From the NCBI GenBank assembly GCA_035649495.1, contig DASRJL010000169.1, positions 1 to 44,440 on the forward strand: 44,440 nucleotides of DNA, written 5' to 3'. The translations under genes and the position numbers were made by a program. The stretch comes from SG8-41 sp035649495. GTDB taxonomy: Bacteria; Pseudomonadota; Gammaproteobacteria; Burkholderiales; SG8-41. The notes beneath the pieces are model-generated. The model was not told the origin of the DNA and did not search any database. It saw nothing but the letters and a program-made list of their open reading frames with translations. This document shows, in pieces, positions 1 to 7,733 of the stretch (within the stretch, counting starts at the first letter, position 1; each line of letters begins with the position of its first letter).

Positions 1-164
1 TTCAGATTATTGGCAACGGCCCCTCTGGGACAACTCTCATTCAACCGAAGCAGTGACAATACAAGACCGATTTTGCGGGCATGAGGTCCAACATCGGCTG
101 CAGCGGACACCCGCGGGCGCGGCTGATCCGAGGCGTTAGGCGCGATGAAACCAGGATAGCGCAA

Positions 165-770
165 GTGCTAAAAGTCTACGGGGATCTTCAATCCGGTAAC
201 TGCTACAAGGTGAAGTTACTGTTGTGTCAGCTCGGGCTGCCGCACGAATGGAAACACGTCGATATCCTTAACAAGGAAACTCGGACTCCCACCTTTCTCG
301 CCAAGAACCTGAACGGCAAGATTCCGCTTCTTGAGATCGAAGAGGGGATGTATCTTCCCGAGTCCAATGCGATCCTCCATTATCTGGCGGACGGAACGCC
401 GTTCTTGCCCGCCGAGCGGCTGCTTCGCGCACAGGTTCTGCAGTGGCAGTTCTTTGAGCAGTACAGCCATGAGCCACATATCGCGGGCGCACGTTACATC
501 ATTCGCTACTTGGGGCGTCCCGGAGATTACGAAGCCAAGTTGCAGGAAAAGATGGCACCCGGCTATGCCGCGCTCGAAGTCATGGAAAAGCATCTGACAG
601 GCCGGCGGTTCTTCGTAGGCGAGCAGTACACCATCGCCGATATCGCCCTTTATGGCTATACGCACGTGGCACACGAGGGAGGTTTTGAGCTTTCGCGCTT
701 TCCTTCCGTCAACGCATGGCTCGAGCGCGTTAGCCGTCAGCCTGGACATGTCACTATGAGCGGCGCGTAG
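165..770 (+). CDS. Glutathione S-transferase family protein
   Basis: About 201 residues, the usual length of a cytosolic glutathione transferase, which conjugates or reduces substrates with glutathione. The N-terminal thioredoxin-like half begins KVYGDLQSGNCYKVKLLL, with a serine where catalytic Ser/Cys normally lies; NGKIPLLE supplies the cis-proline (about residue 54) and PESNAILHYLA the glutathione-binding Glu-Ser pair. The all-helical C-terminal half has the conserved TIADIALYGY segment. The frame is open from an ATG at 81, but that would add 28 residues unlike the family. I chose GTG at 165, with AGGA 8 nt upstream, so the fold begins at its first strand. The substrate cannot be told from sequence. 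It runs toward an NTF2-like gene, with no evident functional link. Confidence 0.85.
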   Translation: MLKVYGDLQSGNCYKVKLLLCQLGLPHEWKHVDILNKETRTPTFLAKNLNGKIPLLEIEEGMYLPESNAILHYLADGTPFLPAERLLRAQVLQWQFFEQYSHEPHIAGARYIIRYLGRPGDYEAKLQEKMAPGYAALEVMEKHLTGRRFFVGEQYTIADIALYGYTHVAHEGGFELSRFPSVNAWLERVSRQPGHVTMSGA

Positions 771-851
771 TGTTGGCGCATCAATACATGCCCAAGGCCT
801 GACCGCCTGCACGATACAGATTGCGAACCAAGAGGAACAGGAACGAAAGAC

Positions 852-1220
852 ATGTCGCAGAACATCAAGACCGTTAACGCCTATCTGGACGGTTTTCGCA
901 AGAATGATCACGAACAGATACTGTCCTGCCTGACCGACGACATCAAGTGGACCGTCTTCGGCGCCTTCCAGTTGACGGGCAAAGGCGCCTACGACAAGGC
1001 CATTGACGGCGCGCCCGAGTTCATCGACCCTCCCCGGCTCGAGGTCGTTCGCATGATAGAGCAGGGCGACGTCGTCATGGCGGAGCTCACTGGCACGGCC
1101 AAGCGCGCCGCGGGCGGAGAGATGCGCATGTCCATGGCCGAGGTGTTCGTCATGCGTGAGGGCAAGATCGCTGAGCGCCGCGCCTGGGTGATCGTCCTCA
1201 AGGAGAACGACTACCGCTAA
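852..1220 (+). CDS. NTF2-like / SnoaL-like domain protein
   Basis: A 122-residue single-domain protein of the cone-shaped alpha+beta NTF2-like superfamily. It opens with the family's helix (TVNAYLDGFRKNDHEQILSCL) followed by DDIKWTVFGAF and ends with beta strands such as EVFVMREGKIAERRAWV. Members are either small enzymes (isomerases, cyclases) or ligand-binding proteins; sequence does not decide which. Start ATG at 852 has AGGAAC within 20 nt upstream. It follows the glutathione transferase gene by 81 nt on the same strand and converges with the carbamoylase gene 45 nt away. Confidence 0.75.
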   Translation: MSQNIKTVNAYLDGFRKNDHEQILSCLTDDIKWTVFGAFQLTGKGAYDKAIDGAPEFIDPPRLEVVRMIEQGDVVMAELTGTAKRAAGGEMRMSMAEVFVMREGKIAERRAWVIVLKENDYR

Positions 1221-1265
1221 GTAACAGCACCCTTGGCGCTGTGCCGCCCACAACGAGAACGCGTT

Positions 1266-2519
1266 TCAGTCGTTGGCGAGCTCCAATAGTGCGGCTGCAA
1301 GCACGCGCGCCCCGGCGGCGAGGTCTTCGGGCTTCGCGTTTTCCGCTTCGTTGTGGGAGACGCCGTTCTCGCACGGCACGAAGATCATCGCCGCCGGACA
1401 GACTCGCGCCATGTACATGGCGTCGTGGCCCGCCCCGGAGGGGAGGCGCATATTGGGCAGCTCGAGACCGTTCGCCGCGCGCTCCAATACATCCATTACG
1501 CTGGTGTCGAACAGGCACGGGTCGTGCACCAGCGTCGGGTGGACCTTCACATCGCAGCGCGCGGCGGCCTTTCGCGCCACGCCCTCGACGGCGTCGCCGA
1601 GGCGCTTGATCGTCGCGGGCTCCGGGTGGCGCACGTCCACCGAAAACAGCACGTGGCTCGCCACAGAGTTGGGCGAGTTGGGCGTGACGAGCATGCGCCC
1701 GACGGTGAAGCGCGTCGTATCGGTCGGGTCGCGCGTCAGCTCCTGGAGGGCGCTGATGATCGCAATGGCGTCGCGCACCGCGTCCCGGCGCAATCCGACC
1801 GGCGTCGTGCCCGCGTGATCGGTCCTGCCCGATACCTCGACGTTGAACCAGCGCTGGCCCTGGATACCGGTGACGATCCCGATCGGCTTGCCCGCCTGCT
1901 CCAGCAGCGGCCCCTGCTCGATGTGGGCTTCGATGTACGCGGCGGCGGGAGCGTTGAAATCCCGGGACCCCGCTTCCGGGGTTGCCGCGAGCGTTTCCCG
2001 GAGCGCATCGCCCAGCGCCACGCCCTCGTTGTCGCGCACATCGAGGAATTCTTCGAGCCGGCGCGCGCCGGCGTAGACGGCCGATCCCATGGTGCAGGGC
2101 TGAAAACGGCCGCCTTCCTCGTTGGTCCACGCGACGAGCTCGATCGGGCGGCGCGTCGTCACGCCGGTTTCGTCTATCGCCTCCAGCGCTTCCAGCCCGG
2201 CGAGCACGCCGTATATGCCATCGAAACGACCGCCGCGCGGCTGGCTGTCCATGTGGCTGCCGGTCATGACGGGCGGCGCATCGGCGTCCAGTCCCGGTCG
2301 CCGTACGAAGAGATTGCCGATAGGGTCGACGAGCACCCCGAAGCCGCGGGCACGCGCCCACGAGACGAGCAGACTCCGGGCGGCGATGTCCTCCTTCGAC
2401 AGGGCAGCGCGATTGACGCCGTTGCCGGGAATGGCGCCTATCTGCGCCATCTCGGCGTGGCGGCGCCACAACCGGTCCTGGTCGACGCGGGAAACGGCGT
2501 TACGATAATCTTCTCGCAT
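1266..2519 (-). CDS. Zn-dependent hydantoinase/carbamoylase family amidase (M20)
   Basis: About 417 residues, typical of N-carbamoyl-L-amino-acid hydrolases and allantoate amidohydrolases, which cleave a carbamoyl or ureido amide with two metal ions. Metal-site motifs run in order: GSHMDSQPRGGRFDG (His and Asp), WTNEEGGRF (Glu-Glu, the second being catalytic), EAHIEQGPLLE (His), GRTDHAGTTP (dimerisation-domain substrate site) and a C-terminal VSHNEAE (last metal His). The frame is open to 2582, but the extra 21 residues are unlike the family; ATG at 2519 (MREDYRNAV) fits better. It is the last gene of the minus-strand cluster behind UGSC, TcuA-like and MmgE/PrpD genes, 84 nt after the previous stop, so it may act on an acid or amide intermediate of the same pathway. 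The exact substrate is unknown. Confidence 0.85.
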   Translation of the reverse strand: MREDYRNAVSRVDQDRLWRRHAEMAQIGAIPGNGVNRAALSKEDIAARSLLVSWARARGFGVLVDPIGNLFVRRPGLDADAPPVMTGSHMDSQPRGGRFDGIYGVLAGLEALEAIDETGVTTRRPIELVAWTNEEGGRFQPCTMGSAVYAGARRLEEFLDVRDNEGVALGDALRETLAATPEAGSRDFNAPAAAYIEAHIEQGPLLEQAGKPIGIVTGIQGQRWFNVEVSGRTDHAGTTPVGLRRDAVRDAIAIISALQELTRDPTDTTRFTVGRMLVTPNSPNSVASHVLFSVDVRHPEPATIKRLGDAVEGVARKAAARCDVKVHPTLVHDPCLFDTSVMDVLERAANGLELPNMRLPSGAGHDAMYMARVCPAAMIFVPCENGVSHNEAENAKPEDLAAGARVLAAALLELAND

Positions 2520-2603
2520 TATTTGAATCAGGGCCTGAGATCGCCCGCTGGACTCACCAATTCCCCGGTCCCGGCCTGCCATTGCTGCGGTGATCAGGTG
2601 CGA

Positions 2604-4004
2604 TCATGCTCGCGCCAACAGGCGTGCCAGCTCGGCCGCGTCTTCGAGCTTTTCCAGTCCGAGCATCGCGTCGCGCAGCCTGCCGACCTGCGCCTTCGGC
2701 AGGGCCTTCGCGGCCAGCTTCTCGAACTTTTCCACGATGTCGCTATCGGAGGCGAATTTCTGCTCGCTGCCCCGCCCGGACTCGACGGTGCGTTTCAGCA
2801 CCGTGCCGTCGTTCAAGTGCGCCTCGGCGTGCACCACGTGGCGGAATTTCGCGCCCTTCGCGGTGATCGCCTTGTCCTCGTGCACCTCGACCTTCCCGGC
2901 CAGCGCCATGCGTGCCGGATCCGCGACCTTGTCCTCGGTGAACTGGTCCACGAAGCAGTCGCCCTCGATGAGCCAGGTCGCGACGCAGTAGGGGAGGTTG
3001 AGCTGAGCGGAAGTCAGGCCTTGCGGCACGTACTTCCAGCCCACGTGCTCCATGGTGACCTTGGAACCGTGGACCACGATCTTCTTCACGTCCTTCGCAC
3101 CGAAGGGCTTTTCCGCCTGCATCTCTCGGATCGCGTCGAGCGTCGTATGGTTGCTGCCGACGCACGAATAGAACTTCAGCGCAACGCCCATCGTCTGCCA
3201 GGTCGAGCCGAAGCCGGCGGTGAGCTCCTTCAAGTCGAACTGGTCCTTCGATTGCGACATCGCTGTGCAGAAGCCGCCGTACTCGCTCTCGAGCACGTTG
3301 ACGATGCCGGTGAACCCGGCTTCGGCGAAGAGCGCGCCGTAGAGCCCGCTCTGCGACGAGCGGCCGGCGTGCATGCGCTTCACCATGGCGCCGAACTGCG
3401 CCGCCATCAGGCCTGCTGCCTGGGTGCCGGCGATGCCCAGCGCGTGGACCGTCTTGTCCGTGTCGAGCTTCAGGCCGCGCGCCGCTCCCGCGGCGGAGGA
3501 GAACACGCCGAGCGTCGCGCCGGAGTGCCAGCCCGACGCGATGTGGGCCGGCCCCATGCACAAGCCCACTCGCGGTCCGATCTCGTAGCCCGCGACCGCG
3601 GCCGTCAGGAACTCCTTTCCGCTCATGCCGGCCTTGCGCTCCGCTATCGGCAGCAGCGCGGGTATCACGACGGCGCCTACGTGCAGCACGCCCGCGCGGT
3701 GCACGTCGTCCAGCTCAAAGCCCTGCACAGCGGTGCCGTTCGCGAGCGCGGCATGCGGTGCGGAGAGCTTCTTCTTCGTGCCCCAGACCACGCACTCGCG
3801 CGTGGTATCCACGCTCCCCAGGGAGTCCTGGATCATGCGGCACCACTCGAGGTCCGCGCCGTACAGCGCGCAGCCGAGGGAATCGAGCATGAGGAGCTTG
3901 ACGCGATGGCGGACGTGCTCGGGGATCGCCTCGTACGTCAGACCGGATACGAATTCCGCGATGGCGCGGGTGTAGGGGTTGTCGGTGGTGGATTCGTGAC
4001 TCAT
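2604..4004 (-). CDS. MmgE/PrpD family protein
   Basis: 466 residues, full length for the MmgE/PrpD family, whose studied members are 2-methylcitrate dehydratase, cis-aconitate decarboxylase and imidodisuccinate epimerase. Visible family segments are LTYEAIPEHVRHRVKLLMLD near the N-terminus, the VAGYEIGPRVG and HIASGWHSGATLGVFSSAAG helices, and the central RMHAGRSSQSGLYGALFAE motif. The C-terminal lid domain follows from about residue 270. Start ATG at 4004 has GGAG about 8 nt upstream. It lies between a tricarballylate-dehydrogenase-like flavoprotein and an amidase, which suggests dehydration, isomerisation or decarboxylation of a di- or tricarboxylate. There is no citrate synthase or isocitrate lyase nearby, so a classical 2-methylcitrate cycle is not supported. 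Confidence 0.85.
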   Translation of the reverse strand: MSHESTTDNPYTRAIAEFVSGLTYEAIPEHVRHRVKLLMLDSLGCALYGADLEWCRMIQDSLGSVDTTRECVVWGTKKKLSAPHAALANGTAVQGFELDDVHRAGVLHVGAVVIPALLPIAERKAGMSGKEFLTAAVAGYEIGPRVGLCMGPAHIASGWHSGATLGVFSSAAGAARGLKLDTDKTVHALGIAGTQAAGLMAAQFGAMVKRMHAGRSSQSGLYGALFAEAGFTGIVNVLESEYGGFCTAMSQSKDQFDLKELTAGFGSTWQTMGVALKFYSCVGSNHTTLDAIREMQAEKPFGAKDVKKIVVHGSKVTMEHVGWKYVPQGLTSAQLNLPYCVATWLIEGDCFVDQFTEDKVADPARMALAGKVEVHEDKAITAKGAKFRHVVHAEAHLNDGTVLKRTVESGRGSEQKFASDSDIVEKFEKLAAKALPKAQVGRLRDAMLGLEKLEDAAELARLLARA

Positions 4005-4058
4005 GCATTAGCTCCAGTCAGATTAAGAGCAGTTGCTAATGATGTTCAACGCCTGCAC

Positions 4059-5546
4059 TTAGCCTTTTGCTGCTTTTCCCGCGGACGTGCCGGCCATGCG
4101 GCCGAACACCGCGCCCGACACCAGCCCCGTCCCGCTCGGATAGTTGAAATAGAAGAGCCCGCCGACCATCTCGCCCGCCGTGTAGAGGCCCGGGATCGGC
4201 AGCAGGTTCACGTCCAGCACCTGCCCTGTTTCCTTGTCGATGCGCAGTCCGCCGAAGGTAAAGGTGATGCCGCAAGTCGTTGCATAGGCATCGAAGGGCG
4301 GCGTGTCGAGCACCTGCGCCCAGTTCGACTTCTTCGGCTCGATGCCGACGGTGGCCTTGCCGTCCTTGATCGTGTGATCGAACTTGACGTCCTTCTGCAC
4401 GGCGGCGTTGAACTCGCGCACGGTCTTCAGGAACTGCTCCGCGTTGACGCCCTCGAGCTTGGGCGCCAGCTCTTCGAGCGTGTTGGCGCTGACCTTGGTC
4501 ATGAACTTGATGCGGTACTCCGAGCGCAGAAGTTTCGTCACCTTGGCATCGAACACCTGCCACGCGAACTGCCCGGGCTGCTTCAGCACCTCGCCGCCGT
4601 ACTTGGCGTAGGTGAAGGAGTGGAAGTCCCAGCCCTCGTCCACGAAGCGCTTCCCTTCCGAGTTGATCAGGAGCCCGAAGATGTAGCTGTGCTTCTGGAA
4701 CTGGTCGCCGACGCTGACGTCGCCGAATTCCGGCGCGTAGCGGTCCCACCCCGTCGCGTGGCAGCCCGACCAGTTGCCGTACGGCGCAGCGCCGATGTCG
4801 AGCGCCATCTTGAGCCCGTCGCCCACGTTGAAGCGCGTGCCGCGCACCTTGCACAGCTCCCAGCCCGGTCCGAGGTAGCGCGTGCGCATCTCGGGGTTCG
4901 CCTCGAAGCCGCCGCAGGCCAGCACGACCGTTTTGGCGCGGAACTCCGTCGCCTTGCCTTTGTGCCGCGCGCGCACGCCGGACACGCGCTCGCCGTCGTA
5001 GATGAGCGAGCTGACGCGCGTTTCGTAGAGCACTTCGATGCCAGCTTTCTTCGCGGCCGCATCCAGGTTCTGCACGAGGCCGGCCCCGCCGCCGTTGGCC
5101 TCGATCGGCATGTTGCCGAAGTAGACGCGCCTGCCGTTCACCATGCCCGACTGCCGGCCGTGATTCAGGATGAAGCGCGCGCCCTTGCTCCGCAGCCACG
5201 CCATGGCGTCGAGGCTCTGGTTGACGAGGATCTCGGAGAGGTCGGGGTCGGTGCGATAGGCCGTCAGGCGGTAGAGGACGTCGAGGTACTCCTCGCGCGT
5301 GTTGGTGCCGAAATCGCTGTTGGCTTCCTCCTCGGGGCTGATGTCCGTGACGCGCCGCAGATCGTCCGCGGACCCGTACGCAAAGCGCATCACGCCGCCC
5401 GCAAAGCGGCTGTTGCCCCCGTGCTCGTCCTCGTTCGCGGCCTCCAGCATCAGCACGCTCGCGCCCTGGTCTCGCGCCGCCAGCGCCGCGCACAGGGCGG
5501 CATTGCCTTTTCCGACTACGACTACATCGACATTATGGGTTTGCAC
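4059..5546 (-). CDS. tcuA: FAD-dependent dehydrogenase, tricarballylate dehydrogenase (TcuA)-like
   Basis: 495 residues, cytoplasmic, of the fumarate reductase/succinate dehydrogenase flavoprotein superfamily. The N-terminal FAD-binding fold is VVVVGKGNAALCAALAA, followed by the acidic LEA end of the second strand and HGGNSRFAGG. ACGGFEANPEMRTRYLGPGW and the C-terminal GLYTAGEMVGGLFYFNYPSG complete the flavin site. The pattern matches proteins usually named TcuA, which oxidise tricarballylate to cis-aconitate; many homologues are untested, so the substrate is inferred. The start is GTG at 5546, with GAGG 7 nt upstream. It lies between the UGSC selenoprotein (221-nt gap, room for a promoter) and MmgE/PrpD (54-nt gap). 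No TcuB partner is in the window. Confidence 0.75.
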   Translation of the reverse strand: MQTHNVDVVVVGKGNAALCAALAARDQGASVLMLEAANEDEHGGNSRFAGGVMRFAYGSADDLRRVTDISPEEEANSDFGTNTREEYLDVLYRLTAYRTDPDLSEILVNQSLDAMAWLRSKGARFILNHGRQSGMVNGRRVYFGNMPIEANGGGAGLVQNLDAAAKKAGIEVLYETRVSSLIYDGERVSGVRARHKGKATEFRAKTVVLACGGFEANPEMRTRYLGPGWELCKVRGTRFNVGDGLKMALDIGAAPYGNWSGCHATGWDRYAPEFGDVSVGDQFQKHSYIFGLLINSEGKRFVDEGWDFHSFTYAKYGGEVLKQPGQFAWQVFDAKVTKLLRSEYRIKFMTKVSANTLEELAPKLEGVNAEQFLKTVREFNAAVQKDVKFDHTIKDGKATVGIEPKKSNWAQVLDTPPFDAYATTCGITFTFGGLRIDKETGQVLDVNLLPIPGLYTAGEMVGGLFYFNYPSGTGLVSGAVFGRMAGTSAGKAAKG

Positions 5547-5718
5547 TTTGAAACCTCGTGATTGACATCTATCTGGTTATCCCTTCGCCCCAGGGGGAAG
5601 GTTAGGATGGGCGAAAGCTCGAAGACGCATGATCGGGAAACAAGCATTTCGAGCGAAATAGTGAGTTCCGGTCTCCAATTCTTGGTAAAGGGAGCGCTGC
5701 TTTTGCGCCCCGCTGCTT

Positions 5719-5735
5719 GATCATGCGACGGTCAA
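5719..5735 (+). repeat. Copy of a short dispersed motif (GATCATGCGACGGYCAA)
   Basis: This 17-nt stretch matches 40221-40237 at 16 of 17 positions, and more loosely 40294-40308. Here it lies between the UGSC stop and the TcuA-like start (5547-5766); in the other case it is in a gene-free stretch before the Mrr-like gene. A chance match of this length in 44 kb is unlikely. Role unknown. Confidence 0.4.
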
Positions 5736-5766
5736 GTAATCCAAATCGATTTGTGGTGATGGTCGT

Positions 5767-7503
5767 TCAATTCTTCCGGGTCTGATTCTTCAGCAGAGAT
5801 TCCCAATTCGCCGGGAGACTAATCTTCCGCGACGTTGGCGGTCCCTGGACGTGGTTGCTCATGTAGGCGCGCGACTGGTTGCGCCCCGGGTCGCCCGCGA
5901 CCAGGATCTCCACCATTTCCGGCTTGATGATGACGTTGAGAAGCCGCCCGGGATCGCCCGACGCCGCGTATTCCGGCGGCAGTATCCCGTCCCTCACGAG
6001 CCGCTCCAGGCTGAACGTGGGCGTGCTGGTCATGCGCGCGTGATGGGTAGTGCGCTCGGCCGTCACCTTGATGTTGTCGTACAGGTGCTGCCGTACCCGG
6101 TCCTTGCTCCATTCGCCGGCTATCACTTTCGCGATGCTGGGGCCCGCCACGATCAGCGGGCTCCACAACCCGGTCTTGAAGCCGGTATGCGCCCAGTAGG
6201 TGAAGCTGCCGCCGATCACGTCGGCCCACTGCCGGACGTGAACTTCCGCGTTGTCGCCGCCGCTGTACATGGGCGAAGTGATTGCCACGACGCTGTGCAA
6301 GGTGACGACGTTCTCGCCCGCCTTGAAACCGCGATCCTCGCCGTAGGTCGGCCAGCCGATCTCCCGCGCGCTGTCCTCGTCCTCCGCCATCGCGACGAGA
6401 AAGCTCTGGCCTATGCTGCCCTTGTCGCCGGCGCCGGGCGGGATGCGGAAGCCGCAGATGTTGCGCAGATAGAGACGAACGAACCGGCCGATACTGGTAT
6501 TTGCCTGGCGGCCCACGCGCATCATGCCCTGGCCGAAGTTGAAATCGAGCTGCTTCACTATCGGCCCGCTCACGATCACCACCGGCTCCCAGCCCGGCGT
6601 CGAGCCGCTGTCCTCCACGCGGTATTTCGGATCGCACATCGCCTCGAGGATCGCGATCAGGACCGGCATGTACTCCGGCCGGCAGCCTGCCATCACACCC
6701 GTAATGGCGATGCTCAGGATTGAAGCCTCGCGCCCTTCCTGCGGGATGGCGCGCAGGACTTCCTCGGGCCTGCGGTCGGTGAACCGGAGAAAGGCGTCCA
6801 CGCGCTCGCGTGTGGGCGGCACTATGGGCAGGCCGTCGGTCCACAGCTTCTGGTGGAAGTGCTCCTGCACGTCGTCGAACGTGCCGCTGAACACCACCTG
6901 ACCCGGCGCCGGCTCGGTCGCCGCGTTCACCTCCCGCGGCGCTTCGCCGGTCAAGCCTCTCAGGAGGCCCGGCGCGAGTTCTTCTTCCACCTTGCGGCGC
7001 AGCTCCGCCTCGCTGTCCACCATGGGTGCGCCCGGATAGACGCCGATCGCAAGCGGGACGCCCTGGCCTTTGACGATGACTTCGGCCTGCTTGAGAAAGC
7101 CCGACCCGATGATGGAAGCAGTAGGAAGTCCCATCTTCTCGACCATCGCCGCGGCCCGCAGCACGGCGGGCGTGCAGCTTCCTCAGGCGCCTATGCCGAC
7201 GATCACGGCGTCGGCCTTGTGCGCCTTCAACTTGTCCGGAATCGTGGCGGATACCTCGTGCTCGCGCGCGCCGTGGAAATTGCCGAATTCCTCGTAGCCG
7301 ACGAACCTGACCTCCGGAAAGCGCGCTTTGATGTACTCGCGCACCAGGGGATAAATCGTCTCTCCCCGGAAGATCACGTCCCACAGCTCGGCGACGACCT
7401 TGCCGTTCAGATCGGGCAGCCGCGCCGCCGCCTTCGTCTCGCGCACGGCGCGGCGCGACAGCGGCCACAGCACCTGGTAGCGGGGTTCGTTCTGTTCGCT
7501 CAT
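5767..7503 (-). CDS. UGSC family selenoprotein (Sec encoded by in-frame UGA)
   Basis: One 578-residue product if the UGA at 7185-7183 is read as selenocysteine (residue 107). A stop there would split it into a 106-residue front part and a 465-residue rear part that share one frame. The residues around the codon read VIVGIGA-U-GSCTPAVL, the motif after which the UGSC (seleno)protein family is named, with Cys110 as likely resolving thiol. The N-terminal 100 residues look like a small alpha/beta domain. The rest (from about residue 200, LWTDGLPIVPPTRERVDAFL) is a long conserved domain of unknown chemistry. ATG at 7503 has AAGGAA 6 nt upstream. A hairpin fitting the bacterial SECIS lies 11 nt after the UGA. 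It is first in a minus-strand cluster with TcuA-like, MmgE/PrpD and amidase genes, so a redox step on an organic acid or thioester is plausible but unproven. SelA, SelB, SelC and SelD genes are not in this window. Confidence 0.88.
7154..7171 (-). promoter_or_regulatory. Putative bacterial SECIS hairpin in the UGSC mRNA
   Basis: Eleven nucleotides after the UGA the transcript reads GCCCGC-CGUGCU-GCGGGC: a perfect 6-bp GC stem closing a 6-nt loop. The loop begins 17 nt after the UGA and has G as its second base. The published bacterial SECIS model asks for an apical loop about 16-37 nt from the UGA with a G among its first two bases, so this fits. An alternative fold (GCACG-CCCGC-CGUGC) overlaps it. 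Direct evidence is the sequence only; SelB binding is inferred. Confidence 0.7.
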
Positions 7504-7636
7504 CGTCGTTCCTTCAGTTCAAGAACTCTGACCACGGAATCACACGGAAACACACGGAAGAAAATCAATGCGAACGCTGCCTCGATTCTACCCGCTAACG
7601 CTGCGGTCCGGACGGGTTCAAATTGTGAGCACAACC

Positions 7637-7733
7637 CCCGTCATGCGTCATGGGTCAGGGGTCATGCGTCTTCGTGGTGAAACTCGTGACCGCGCAGCTC
7701 GTCACCGCAGCGCTCGTCACTGCGCAGCTCACC
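7637..7733 (+). repeat. Composite repeat: four heptamers plus 15-nt units
   Basis: CCC is followed by four heptamers (GTCATGC, GTCATGG, GTCAGGG, GTCATGC), a short bridge, and then from 7681 about three 15-nt units of the GTCACCGCNNNGCTC type. The last unit ends in GCTCA, which on the minus strand is TGAGC and supplies the stop codon of the histidine kinase gene (7731-7729). The whole 7504-7728 interval before the UGSC gene contains only this and unremarkable sequence. Confidence 0.85.

Noticed and set aside
1353..5561. A 1402-codon open frame on the plus strand
   Set aside because: It runs antisense across three well-supported minus-strand enzymes and has no protein-family character; it is a high-GC shadow.
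7183..7503. A separate 106-residue gene upstream of a 465-residue gene
   Set aside because: Both parts share one frame, the junction is an exact UGSC motif, and a SECIS-like hairpin follows, so one selenoprotein is the better reading.
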